Assembly (NCBI GenBank): GCA_002077045.2
Contig: KZ111202.1
Coordinates: forward strand, 24,726-88,725
DNA from: Rachicladosporium sp. CCFEE 5018
Lineage: Eukaryota; Ascomycota; Dothideomycetes; Cladosporiales; Cladosporiaceae
Length of the DNA stretch: 64,000 nucleotides
Direction of reading: 5' to 3'
The translations under genes and the position numbers were made by a program. Positions 12,273 to 22,758 of this stretch are shown here, in pieces. The first letter of the stretch is position 1. The number at the start of each line of letters is the position of its first letter. The notes beneath the pieces are model-generated. The model was given only the letters and a program-made list of their open reading frames with translations, ran no database searches and was not told the origin of the DNA.

Positions 12273-13127
12273 CTACTCCTCCATCTCCGCCTCAGCATCC
12301 TCCTCAGTACCCACGCCATCATCCCTCGTCTCCAGACTCCGCTCGCGCTCAGCAACCTTCCTCACACGTTCCGCCTCCTCCCTCTGCACCCTGAACATCC
12401 GGAACTGCTCCTCCATACCCTTCTTGTCAGACTTCTCCGTAATCAGGCCTTTTAACCATTTATTCTCCATCTCCAGCTGCTGCACTTTGCCTTCAAGCGA
12501 ACTGACCTTTTCGGTCATCTCCTTGGTCTGCTTCTCGAGGGCTTGCTCCCGTTGCTTCTTCTTCACGCGGAAGCGGGCGGATGCAGCGGTGTTGCGTCGG
12601 CGCTTGTCCTCTTCGGCGACGTTGCGGGACTGTTCTTCTAGGTCTGCGATCAAGGCTGTGGAGGCTTTGCGTTTGGAGGCTGGGTGCGAGGCGTGGAAGG
12701 CTGCGAGTGTGGTCGGCGTGGAAGGGGAGAGAGCTGAGGGGGAATTGACCATGGATGGAGGATAGGTCTGAAACTCGGAGAACTGGTAGCTGGGTGCTGT
12801 GACCATCTTGTCAGTACAAGTTCGTGACGATCCTGTAGCAGTGCAATTTCGTAACATACCAGCAACAGCCGCCCCATTACCCGCAGCAGATGGCAGCGAA
12901 GGCGCAGACGCCGCAGCGCTGAAATCCCCTCCCGTCAAACCATTACCGAAAGTCGAAGCATCGAAGTCGAAGAACTCGGTATTGGTCAAGAAGTCCAGAC
13001 CATCGTTCCCTAGATCGAAGTCGGCCTGCTGGGCAGCCATCTCCTGCTGCGAAGGGATGGTGTTCAGGTTCGCAAGATACTGCGACACATTCGGCGCACG
13101 GCGCGCGCCGGCGAAATTCGACGACAT
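12273..13127 (-). CDS. metR: bZIP transcription factor, CYS3/MetR type (sulfur regulation)
   Basis: A nuclear activator related to Neurospora CYS-3 and Aspergillus MetR, which switch on sulfur-acquisition genes when sulfur is limiting. I infer exons 13127-12860 and 12796-12273 (263 residues); the 63-nt intron has no stop and keeps frame. The N-terminal half is acidic and Ala/Ser/Pro-rich. The basic region at about residues 152-173 contains DKRRRNTAASARFRVKKKQ with the N..AA.AR.R bZIP signature. It is followed by a leucine-zipper coiled coil with LEGKVQQLEMENKWLKGLI. The ENKWLKGLITEK ending is what I recall from CYS-3/MetR. The C-terminus is a charged helix with a Glu-rich tail. The 2.5 kb upstream separates it from the divergent kinase gene, and nothing in it identifies a regulator. 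Confidence 0.8.
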   Translation of the reverse strand: MSSNFAGARRAPNVSQYLANLNTIPSQQEMAAQQADFDLGNDGLDFLTNTEFFDFDASTFGNGLTGGDFSAAASAPSLPSAAGNGAAVAGMLRNCTATGSSRTCTDKMVTAPSYQFSEFQTYPPSMVNSPSALSPSTPTTLAAFHASHPASKRKASTALIADLEEQSRNVAEEDKRRRNTAASARFRVKKKQREQALEKQTKEMTEKVSSLEGKVQQLEMENKWLKGLITEKSDKKGMEEQFRMFRVQREEAERVRKVAERERSLETRDDGVGTEEDAEAEMEE

Positions 13128-15597
13128 GCTGCTGTGAGGCCACGAAGACTGGGCGCAATGCCGCTATGCGGTAATGATGCCGTTGTCGAATTCTGGAAGG
13201 TCGAGTCCGATGAGAGATGACGCTTTGAAAGCCAGGGTCGGACGCCTTTGTTTGTCGGTCGGCCGTACGGCGAGGTGGCGGCTTCACAATGAAATGTCCA
13301 ACAAAGGCCTGCCTATGCCTTCACAGTCCTCCTCGTCGCATTCAATACGTGCACTGTTGTCAGTCAATGGGTGTTGTGTGAAGGGGAGACAGAAGGCTTT
13401 GCAGCGCACAGATGACAAAGCCGTGCGTGCGATCGTTGAAAGTGTGGTGGAGTAAGAGATGAGTGGGGGTGTGCACCGGCCTCGGCGGCTTTTGTGCGGC
13501 AAGTTGAGTGATCATTGGCCGCGCCTTCCCTTATTCTATAGCCGAGGAGCAGGACGGAAGAATGGAATTGCAGCAAACGGGTGGGGGCTTGACATGTGTG
13601 AATTAGTTATATGCATGCGAGTGCGTGATACTACTGAGGCACCAACTGTGCTGTCAGGCCAACTTTTGGTTGTGCTTCAGTGGCACCGAGCGATGCTTGA
13701 TTTTACAAGCTGGCTATACATGTGGATGCAGCATCTTCGTGCAGCATGGACTCGAGAACATCTGATCAAGCATAGGCAAGCCGCGCCATTACTTGTGCTG
13801 AAAAGTCTCTGCTCATGTCTCGGTCCGTTGGTGGACGCTGGTCGAAATGCAGGTAGCACGCAATACCTGCTATACCCACCTTCACGCCATGGTCACGCGC
13901 CCCAGCCCAGCAGCGTTGTGATCATCATTAGCTGTGGCATTGCGATGTCATGCGACAGCCCGCGGGATCTTCAACCTGGATGCGCGCGACGGCATTCTTG
14001 TGTTCAAGATCAATTCTTTGAGATCAACTCCCATCATGGCTATACTATTACAGACTGCCTCCGAGCGCAGAAGTGGTGGTAGCAAAGCTTCGCTACCTCC
14101 AGTGTGCGCCATGCAGTCTGCGACAGGCGTCGTCTTCATGGCAACTTGTCGGTCGATGCTTTCTGGGCGTAGGCTGAGATCTTGTTCGAAGGCAACCCGC
14201 AAGCGCTTGCGAGGTCGCAGACCCTCTCACAGGACTAGCACTTTGAACGCTCCGCATTTGGAGTTAGTATCCAGTATACGAGCACCGCGTCAGCAGCATA
14301 TTGGGGAGCGAGCGAAGCCGGGCGATCGCTGTCCACATGCAACTCGTAAGGCAAATGCCCATGATGACTTGATATTCGTTCTTGTGGATGTTCACCCGCC
14401 GGCTTCGCAATTTGATTCTCTACGCCATGAGCCGCAGCAGCACGATAGTCACCATGGTGCGCCGCGTGTCAACATCTGCTCGTGAGCCATGCTTGGCCCA
14501 GCTCCGGTGCTGCTCGAAAATCTCCAGCAGGACCTTGACGATATCAGACATTCGGTGGCAACAGCAGCAGCATTCGAGGCGTGGCAGCAGCCGAACATTG
14601 TTGGTGGCGTGTTGAAGTCCGAGGCGGAGAGAAGTCTAGTGCTGCAACTAGATTCTCGCTGGCCAGGCATGACCATCACAATAAGCTAGACCGCTCATCC
14701 GTTGCTGCGTGTCTTCGCAATTTGTCTCTGTCGCTGAGCGTTCGTCCGAGCAGCGTTGATCGAGGAGCGAGTATAGAAAAAGAGAATGCAGGCCATCGTG
14801 AAAGCCGCTGCCGGGGCTGCAAGCGTCCGAGAATTGATACGGCGAGGCAGTTTGCCCATCGAAGGCCGTGAGGTGGAAGCAGCGGCACCCATGATAAGGC
14901 GAGCGTTTCCAATGTACAACGTGGTTCGAAGATCGGTGCCTAAGGGGTCTGGTGGTACGATCGACCTTTGTGGAAGCTTCCTAGTTAGTTGAGCGCTTCA
15001 AGCACGGTTATAACAGCATTGTAGCCCGGCTCAATGCAGTGCGCACGCTGTAAGTCAGTCAGTCCTCTCTAGACACTCGCTCTGCTCTTGTATCCTGCCA
15101 CTCTGTCTTACACACCCAGATGCATATCGATTCCACACTGCTGCACTACAGGCTACATGCACCCCAGAAGACCCTTTCGCTAGTCCTCGGCCAAGTGCAG
15201 TCTTGGTTGCGGCGCTCCCGTTCCGTGCCGCAGATAGCGCGCATCGAACGGCTCTGGGCAACGGCGAGGGAGGAGGCAGAACTTGAGGACGCCCTCCTTC
15301 CACTCAGCCACGCCAAACGCGAGAGAAAAGGCGTATGCGCACGTGTCTATCTTACACTCTCACACAGCTGCCTGCATGGGACATACTGCTCTCCCCTGCT
15401 CGCTATTGTTCTGAATCGGCTTCACTGCACTGGACTGTGAGGGAAGGGGCTTGACTGACTCCTTGCTCACCGCGACACCGCCGATCTTCGACTCCCGCAC
15501 TCTGGGCTCCGCTACACTTCCGCCGTGTGTTGCATAGCCTCACCTCCCACTGCACTACCATTATATCCTCCCCACCTCATCTGGACCGGACGACAGC
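13128..15597. other. Long divergent intergenic region
   Basis: 2.5 kb between the bZIP gene (minus) and the casein kinase gene (plus). The longest ORF (13459-14082, 207 codons) is rich in Arg, Cys, Trp and His with no domain, so I regard it as chance. Pyrimidine-rich tracts just upstream of the kinase ATG fit a fungal promoter and 5' UTR. Confidence 0.45.
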
Positions 15598-17142
15598 ATG
15601 GCCTCCAGCAGTAGTAACGTCGTGGGCGTGCATTACCGCGTCGGCAAAAAGATCGGCGAGGGCAGCTTCGGCGTTATTTTCGAAGGAACCAACCTCCTGA
15701 ACAACACCCAGGTCGCTATCAAGTTCGAGCCAAGGAAGAGCGACGCGCCGCAGTTGAGGGATGAGTACAGGACGTATAAGATCTTGGTTGGGTGTCGTGA
15801 GTCTGCCCCCTTCATAGGTGTGACATGTGTACGAACGTGTGGGTGGTGACGATGGAGGCGGTGGCAGCAGTAGTGCCGTGGACGTGACGATGTTGCTCAA
15901 AAGGCAGGCGGTACCGATGTCTACAGCAACATGAGCTGACCCAAAACTTATTCAACAGCCGGCATACCCAATGTCTATTACTTCGGCCAAGAAGGCCTAC
16001 ACAACATTCTTGTCATTGATCTACTAGGACCATCACTCGAAGACCTGTTCGATCACTGCAACAGGCGATTCAGCACCAAGACCGTTGTCATGGTCGCCAA
16101 GCAAATGCTCTCGCGTGTGCAGACGATCCACGAGAAGAACCTCATCTACCGCGACATCAAGCCAGATAACTTCCTGATCGGCCGGCCCAACAGCAAAAGT
16201 CAAAACGTTATCCACGTGGTCGACTTCGGCATGGCGAAGCAGTACCGGGATCCCAAGACCAAGCAGCACATTCCCTACAGGGAGCGAAAGTCACTCTCTG
16301 GTACTGCAAGGTACATGAGTATCAACACACATCTCGGGCGCGAGCAATCGAGGCGGGATGATCTCGAGGCGCTCGGTCATGTATTCATGTACTTCCTCCG
16401 TGGAGGACTGCCATGGCAAGGCCTTAAGGCGGCGACGAATAAGCAGAAGTACGAGAAGATCGGCGAGAAGAAGCAGACAACACCCATCAAGGACTTGTGC
16501 GAGACCTTCCCAGAAGAGTTCAACAAGTACCTCTCCTACGTCCGCAACCTCGGCTTCGAGGACACACCCGACTACGATTATCTCCGCGACCTCTTCACTC
16601 AAGCATTGAAGACCACCGGCGAGGTCGAAGATGGCGAGTACGACTGGATGAAGCTCAACAACGGCAAAGGCTGGGACGTCCCGCGCTCGAACCGCGACGA
16701 GCGAGCCCACGCTTCAGCCGTAGACATCGGTCGACAAACCCGCGGAGAAGGCCACCGAAACTCAAAGGTAGCCATCCCTGAAGGACGGCTACAAGATCCT
16801 CTCCCTAAGCCAGGCGCTTCCCGCGCCCCGCCACAAACCGCCGCTGCCCGAGCCATCCAAGGCGGTCGCCGACAACACAACTCCACCGACCTAAATGGGA
16901 AGAGGGGATCTCAGCTCGAGCCGCCAGAGCAAGGCAGCACCACCGCGCAGTTTGCGACCAGTACTCCCAATCTCGCCAGTGGCGGAGGTGCCAACAATGG
17001 AAGGATAAGCAGTCAAGGCGCGCCGCCTCGAAGCAGTCAGCCCATGGCTGCGCAACGTCAACAAGCTGTACAGCCGCCTGCTGAGCAGCAGGGCGGAGGC
17101 GGGTTCATGGCCAAGATCGGCAAGTTGCTGTGTTGCGGGTAG
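15598..17142 (+). CDS. YCK1: Casein kinase 1, membrane-anchored Yck type
   Basis: A Ser/Thr kinase of the CK1 family. Exons 15598-15796 and 15959-17142 give 460 residues. The kinase domain shows the glycine loop KKIGEGSFG (residues 17-25), the ATP lysine in VAIKFEP (about 42) and LLGPSLEDLF. The catalytic loop NLIYRDIKPDN has its Asp near residue 132, the DFG segment is VVDFGMAKQYRD, and the CK1 hallmark KSLSGTARYMSINTHLG follows. The Gln/Pro/Ser-rich tail ends MAKIGKLLCCG; paired cysteines close to the C-terminus are the palmitoylation site that tethers yeast Yck1/Yck2 to the plasma membrane. Here a single Gly follows the Cys pair. Yck kinases act in nutrient sensing, morphogenesis and endocytosis. 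The intron lies in the codon after GC in the segment VGCPGIPNVYYFG. Confidence 0.93.
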
Positions 17143-17893
17143 TGCTAGCGGCGCAGGGATGACGGAACGGCGGACAAGAGATGTCGCAATACCGATCTGG
17201 TGCTAGAGTGCTGTCGCTTCCGCAGTCCTGTCTTGACCGATACGGGACAAGACTCGGCCAACTATGTGCGACCGTCTCCAATGTTTCGGCCGCCTCCACC
17301 ACCTTGGAATGGCAATGGGCTGGCGCCTTGTTGTCATCCGAAGGAGCGGGCACTTGTTCCACGTCAAGCATCGGCCTCTGGGAATACCGGACGGCTAGAC
17401 AAGGGGCCAGCTGTGTCTTCGATCCCTTTGGCACATCTCCCTCCGAAAATGACTGCGACCGATACTTTACGGACGAGTCCTGCGGCACATTCACCACTAA
17501 TCATTCTCGGGCTGTACAGCGACGGCGTTTCTGGGCGTAGCTTTCTTTTCTGGACGTTCGCGATATGTAGCGAAGCGAGCGATGTATGCGAGGCGTTATT
17601 TCGGTGTATCGGGGGTTGTACCGTAGAGTGCACGAAAGAAGGGATCATGGAAAGGATAGGCAGTAATTGTAGAAGTGAAATGCAGAGCGTCAAAATCCGA
17701 TGAAATCGCTTCATGACAATCTTGCATGTCTGGTTGTGCTGTGTTGAGTGAGAACCATGGTGGATCGACGTCACTCCAAGAATTTCTGGAGCTAGCACGA
17801 GAGGCACTTTCACATGCCACCAATGCTTCCATTCGTGCATGATCTTGCTTTTACCTATTCAGCCCAACGTTTTCCCAGTCAAGAACCTTCGCC
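17143..17893. other. Intergenic
   Basis: 3' flank of the kinase and promoter of CIA1, which is transcribed in the same direction. The longest ORF (17200-17703) is Pro/Cys-rich with no motif and probably random. Pyrimidine-rich sequence precedes the CIA1 ATG. Confidence 0.5.
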
Positions 17894-19276
17894 ATGCCCT
17901 CCATTCAACCCCTCTGTACCCTCACCCCTCCCTCCGCCTCCCGCCTCTGGTCTTCCCATCCCCACCCCACCCTCCCCCTCATCGCAACAGCATCTTCGGA
18001 CAAAACCGTCCGACTCTACTCTCTCGTTTCCCTGAATCTCGAAACGACTATCACAGGCGGCCATAAGCGATCCATAAGATCCTGTGCATGGAAACCCAGC
18101 TCAGGCGTGAAGAGTGGAGAGTCAGTACTCGCGACGGGCAGTTTCGATGCGAGTTGTGGGGTCTGGAGACGATGGGAGTCCAAGGCTGGGATCGGGAAAG
18201 GATTGAAGGGTATAGAGAAGGGAAAGGGGACGGAATGGGAGGGACTAGGTGCCGAGGGAGCGCCGGAAGAGGATGAGCGGGACTTCACGCGCGGTCTCGC
18301 CGGCGGCGCAGAGGAGGAGGATGAGGATGAAGACGAGTGGCGCTTCGCTGTCATACTAGATGGGCATGATTCCGAAATCAAGAGTCTAGCGTTCTCACCC
18401 ACGGCGCCGTTACTGGCTACTTGTAGCCGGGATAAGAGCGTCTGGATCTGGGAGGAGCTGGAGGACGATAATTTCGAGACTGTGGCTGTGTTGCAGGAGC
18501 ATGATGGGGACGTCAAATGTGTGGCGTGGAGTCCGGTGGAGGAGCTACTGGTTAGTGGGAGTTATGATAACGCTATACGGGTGTGGCGGGAGGATGTGGA
18601 TGATTGGGCTTGCTGTGGCTTGCTAGAAGGGCACGGGGGGACGGTGTGGTGGGTTGAGTTTGAGGGGGCTGAACGCTTCGGAAAGATCGGGAGTCGAGCC
18701 GCGGACAGTCTGAACGCAGACCAGCAGACCCTACTGGAGCAGCGCAAGAAAGCTGGTCCACGGATCATTAGCTGCTCCGATGACTTGACGATACGGATAT
18801 GGAGGAGGGTGCCCAAGGAGGTCAAAGAGCAGCCTACAGGGCAGGGCAAGATGCCTAGTATTTGGAAGAACCGGGATTTTGAAGAGGAGTGGGTGCAGGA
18901 GTGTGTGCTGCCGAAGGCGCATGAGAGGGCTGTGTATGCTGTAAGTTGGAGTCGGAAGACCGGGCGGGTGGTGAGTACGGGGAGTGATGGGAAGGTTGTG
19001 GTTTATGAGGAGAGGTGGAGGGACGGCGAAAGCGATGTTGTGATGAGTGATGCTCACGCGGCGCCTGAGAACGGTGAGGGGAAGCACGAGGCGACGGGAT
19101 CGTTGACTGAGTGGGTGGCTCTCGCTGAGGTGGAGAACGCGCACGATGTTTTCGAGGTGAATCACGTGGTCTGGGCGCCACGGGCAGATAAGGGAAAGGC
19201 GAGTGAGGATGAGGAAGTGATAGTGACGACTGGTGACGATGGAGAAGTGAAGGTCTGGCTACTCAATGATGATTGA
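17894..19276 (+). CDS. CIA1: Cytosolic iron-sulfur assembly WD40 protein
   Basis: A beta-propeller of the CIA targeting complex that helps insert Fe-S clusters into cytosolic and nuclear apoproteins. A single 460-residue ORF without introns. WD-type repeats are visible as ATASSDKTVRLYSL, ATGSFDASCGVWRRW, ATCSRDKSVWIWEEL, VSGSYDNAIRVWRED, ISCSDDLTIRIWRR, STGSDGKVVVYEE and VTTGDDGEVKVWLLN, which makes seven blades. GH-type elements such as LDGHDSEIKSLAFSP and LEGHGGTVWWVEF precede them. An acidic insert (AEEEDEDEDEWR) before the third repeat is longer than in yeast Cia1, which is about 330 residues. The start MPSIQPLCTLTP leads directly into the first blade. Confidence 0.88.
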   Translation: MPSIQPLCTLTPPSASRLWSSHPHPTLPLIATASSDKTVRLYSLVSLNLETTITGGHKRSIRSCAWKPSSGVKSGESVLATGSFDASCGVWRRWESKAGIGKGLKGIEKGKGTEWEGLGAEGAPEEDERDFTRGLAGGAEEEDEDEDEWRFAVILDGHDSEIKSLAFSPTAPLLATCSRDKSVWIWEELEDDNFETVAVLQEHDGDVKCVAWSPVEELLVSGSYDNAIRVWREDVDDWACCGLLEGHGGTVWWVEFEGAERFGKIGSRAADSLNADQQTLLEQRKKAGPRIISCSDDLTIRIWRRVPKEVKEQPTGQGKMPSIWKNRDFEEEWVQECVLPKAHERAVYAVSWSRKTGRVVSTGSDGKVVVYEERWRDGESDVVMSDAHAAPENGEGKHEATGSLTEWVALAEVENAHDVFEVNHVVWAPRADKGKASEDEEVIVTTGDDGEVKVWLLNDD

Positions 19277-19884
19277 GAAGCTGAGCAGCCACCACAGCTG
19301 GTGTATCTGGTGAAGCTGTCTCGATATGCGCTGTCGTGATTGACCATGGCGCAGCGACATCGTTGCGCCTTCGCTGCACTGGATGGAAACGGGTGCGTGA
19401 AGCGCGACTGGTTGACGACTCTCTCCAAGGGCTCTGTACTGCTCGCTCAGCGCATGACGCACCCAAGACGATCATGAGCAGGGCTGAAAACTTATGGAGA
19501 TGCTTTGTAGCTCGTCCGAATGCCAACCTGAGGCATCGAACGGCGCCGATGAAGGCAGCTGTATCCTACGTCGGTAGCCTGGGGAGATCGTTGACCTTGG
19601 CGGTCCCTAGGCGCGATCGGGCAGGACAACAAAGACTCGACAGTTCTCATCGATTGTCGCCGCGTACGTGGCGTTATCGTCAAAGAATGCACAAACATAA
19701 TCTGCGTTGGGATCCCGTAGTCAAGTGGACTGGATCGAGATGAGACTTCGCGGAACGTAGATAGGTGTACACTGAAGAGTGCTCACTCTGTGCTGTGACG
19801 ACTTCTCAGGAGCACAAATGTGCTTTATACGAGAAGTGAGGTCGATCACAGGTAGCTCACGAGTCGCGTTGAGTGATCCTATTC
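19277..19884. other. Intergenic between convergent genes
   Basis: Separates CIA1 (plus) from the AhpD-like gene (minus). Only short chance ORFs; nothing recognisable. Confidence 0.5.
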
Positions 19885-20768
19885 TCAGACTTCATGTTCG
19901 ATGTCCTTCACACGTGGCACTCTGGTCAGTTGGAGACCGCAGAAAGTGGCGACCCGCTCAATCTGAAGCATTATAAGTCAGTTCTGGATGGAGAGAATGT
20001 ATGGAGTCAAAGCTACCGCGTACGCATTGCTGAACCACTTCTACGTCCTCTTGACTGACACCGATGCGACGTGTACCACGCAGATGCCACCCGGTCTCTC
20101 TGCGAAGATTCTGCATCATGATGCCGCTCAGGACTACTAGTTCCGTAGCTACACCGTCCAAGATAGTATGATCGGAGAGGTATAGGCCGTATGTAATTTC
20201 CTCAGAAAGCCACTCTGGATACAGTCAGACGAGTCAGAGTTGTTGAAGGCTCTTGACTACGATACCAAAGTCTTTGTGAGCAGAGAGAGTCCTCCGAGTC
20301 GCTGCATGATTCGCCCGATAAATCTGATCGAGCCATTGCCGGCCACGGAGACGATTGGCTTCGCCAGAAGACCACTTTTCGCTAGGGGAGCATTAGCACG
20401 AGCACAGATGCATCAGGTATGACAGCTGACCGAGAGAAGGAGAAGTCCTTGTCCTCTTCCTTCTCAACTTCTGCGATGCAGAAGACAGCCTCCAATGGTT
20501 TCGGCACGCCTACGACGGATACAAGCTTCACCAGAGCTTCTCTCAACCTCCTCATCAACTTCTGGCGGGCGTCTGGAGTGTTGAACTCCGGTTTCGAGAT
20601 CAAGTGGAGATACAGGTCTGCGGCAAACTCTGGATGTCCTCCACTGGCGATTGCAGCCAGGGCCAAAATGTACCACTTGTCACTGCCTAAAGTCTGCGAC
20701 GGGAATAGCTTCTCGATAGACTTGAATAATTTGGTCGCATCCTCAGATGAGGGCTCTAAAGTCGCCAT
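19885..20768 (-). CDS. AhpD-like (carboxymuconolactone decarboxylase-fold) protein
   Basis: Reconstructed from four exons, 20768-20431, 20381-20266, 20214-20024 and 19962-19885, with phase-consistent introns of 49, 51 and 61 nt; the product has 240 residues. The N-terminal half contains DKWYILALAAIASGGHPEF and LMRRLREALVKLVSVVGVPK, which resemble the helical AhpD/CMD fold. The C-terminal half holds EWLSEEITYGLYLSDHTIL and TGWHLRGTRRIGVSQEDVE, and the protein ends VPRVKDIEHEV. I recall this as a widespread uncharacterised fungal protein. No CxxC peroxidase motif is present, so alkyl-hydroperoxidase activity is not supported. The first donor, GTCAGC, is weak, but the junction restores a continuous frame. 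Divergent from the kinase gene, with a 419-bp shared promoter. Confidence 0.75.
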
Positions 20769-21187
20769 GTCGTGCCTCAGAGTCCCTGCAATGATCCTTT
20801 GGATGGAGAATGTCTGCAGCGACGAAAGATAGTGAGCGAGATTCGCTCCTCGGTAGACGCAAGCTCAACTCCAAGCCATTATGTCGATTTATAAGACACC
20901 GTCATCAGTGTATCGTGACTATGAGACCCGAACGTGACATCGTGTAGACATGTACATGGTGTTACTTCATGTCTGTCCTACCAGCAACACCAAACATGAG
21001 GTCGGAACACGGCTCGAACTGTTCCGACGCTACCCGAGGTCGCAACGCCAATGCGACTCCACCAGGTACAGTCTCTTCAGAAGCTAGCTAGTCATCAGCC
21101 AAAAGAAATGGGCGGAAAGATAGCATTCGATCGTGTAGAGATGAACAGATCGAGTACAGCATCGTTCTGGTGCAGCTGTACTTCGCC
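20769..21187. promoter_or_regulatory. Divergent promoter of AhpD-like and kinase genes
   Basis: The 419 bp between two start codons on opposite strands must contain both promoters. I see no defined operator. Short out-of-frame ATGs occur before the kinase start. Confidence 0.4.
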
Positions 21188-21969
21188 ATGGAAGATCAAG
21201 TAATCAGATTGGTCCAGAAAGCATGGGACAAATTCCAGACTACACCGCGAAGCCGGCGATTGCTTATTGCCGTGAGTGGCATACCGGGTTCAGGTAGATT
21301 CGAAGAGGTTCCGATCACGGTACAAACAAGATCTAACAGCCATGATCAGGCAAGACTACACTAGCCATCAAAGTGGCGAAGGGATTGAATGAGCTCTACG
21401 CCGACACCAATCCCGGACTCGGACCTCACATCGCAGCCTTTCTCCCAATGGACGGCTATCACTTGACCCGTGCTCAGCTCTCAGCTATGTCAGACCCTGG
21501 TACAGCACATGCCAGACGCGGAGCAGCGTTCACGTTCGATGCTCCGGCCTTTCTGGCCCTTGTGAAGCAACTACGCAAACCACTGCTACCGGAGGCGAAG
21601 ACGATACATGCACCTAGTTTTGATCATGCTGCGAAGGATCCAGTCGCAGATGACATTACTATCGCTCCATCTCAGAGGATTGTTGTACTCGAGGGCAATT
21701 ACTTGTCGCTTGGCAAAGGTGCACCGGAGTGGAAGGAGGCTGCAGAGTTGATGGATGAGCTTTGGTTTGTCGACGTCGCGGAAGACGTGGCGAAGAAAAG
21801 ACTCATCGAAAGGCATGTAGCGAGCGGCGTTGCCAAAGATGCTGAAGAGGCCGCGAGGAGAGCAGACGAGAATGATCTTATCAATGGTCGTGAGATCGTG
21901 GACGGACGGCTAGATGTGCACGAGGTTGTGTATAGCCAGGACGATGACAACTGGCGGTCTAGTACATAG
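21188..21969 (+). CDS. P-loop kinase, uridine kinase/phosphoribulokinase-like (Yfh7-like)
   Basis: Exons 21188-21293 and 21350-21969 give 241 residues. The intron lies within the Walker A motif, and splicing restores GIPGSGKTT (residues 31-39). Further family blocks are LPMDGYHLTRAQL, ARRGAAFTFDAPAF, IVVLEGNYLSL (Walker B-like) and the lid region KKRLIERHVASG with DENDLINGREIV after it. This pattern resembles yeast Yfh7 and bacterial fructose/nucleoside kinases of the same superfamily, which phosphorylate small metabolites. The substrate cannot be read from the sequence. The length matches short members of the family, and yeast Yfh7 is longer. ATG at 21188 is the first one in frame that gives a natural N-terminus. 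Confidence 0.82.
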
Positions 21970-22161
21970 CGACTATGGTACGTCTCTAATCTAGCTATCC
22001 CCATCGTCAAAGCTAGACTGTCAAGCAAGCGACCTTACGATCAACAGAACACATGCCAGCCCGAAATAAGCTAATGAAGAAGCAACACAGAGCGAAGCAG
22101 CAGATCCGCACTCGTGACTGCCGAGACTCTGCCAATGCATGTCTGTCATATCTCTCGAGCT

Positions 22162-22758
22162 CTATGTATTCGCTTTGATCGCCGCAGTCACGTACGCCGC
22201 GCGTGATCGATACGTTCTGTGAACGAGATCCATCGCAGCGAAAGCCTCATCCTTACCCTCCAGTCTTTCGCAGCTGGCGAGGGAGATCTCGTATGCGAAG
22301 CCAAGATAGGTCGCTAGCGCCATCAGTTGATGGTGAGTTCGAAGTACCTCACGTGGGCGAGGTGGACGTGTGCGACTCTTGGTCATCTTCTGCGGGACTC
22401 GACCATGCATCGTTCCAAGCTGAGCACTGTAAGCTTTCAATGCGGCTTGAAAACAGACTTCGACCTCTTCGCGGATCCACAGGCACACTTGCATGAGAGC
22501 CGGCTCGCGGAAGGTAACAGTGGCCGGATCCTCGTCTGCTTGATCTCTGGGACGCCAGCAGCCAGGAAGGCTCTCGGCGATAACAATGTTGTAGATTTTG
22601 ATGCGAAGCTCAACGGGAAGTTTGAAGAAGTGAGAACGATTGTACGCTATTTGTTCAGCTGCTGAGGCCGTGCAGCTGTCACCATTCTCGCATGTCTTTC
22701 AAGTATCAGCAACAGCCGAGTCATCTGAGCGAATGATTTACATCAGTCGTCGCTCCAT
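22162..22758 (-). CDS. Solitary EXR/F-box-like protein
   Basis: The frame 22698-22162 encodes HFFKLPVELRIKIYNIVI, a canonical LPxELRxxIY motif, and further on EPALMQVCLWIREEVEVCF, the matching second motif. No ATG precedes the first motif within that frame. A possible solution is a 17-nt first exon, 22758-22742, joined across a 66-nt GT..AG intron to 22675-22162, which yields 176 residues beginning MERRLI. If that splice is wrong the gene has lost its start. Fungal proteins with this motif (2EXR or F-box-like families) are abundant and mostly uncharacterised. It differs in sequence from the tandem array downstream. Confidence 0.5.

Noticed and set aside
13459..14082. 207-codon ORF between the bZIP and kinase genes
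   Set aside because: Composition rich in Arg, Cys, His and Trp, no motif, no link to neighbouring exons; probably chance.
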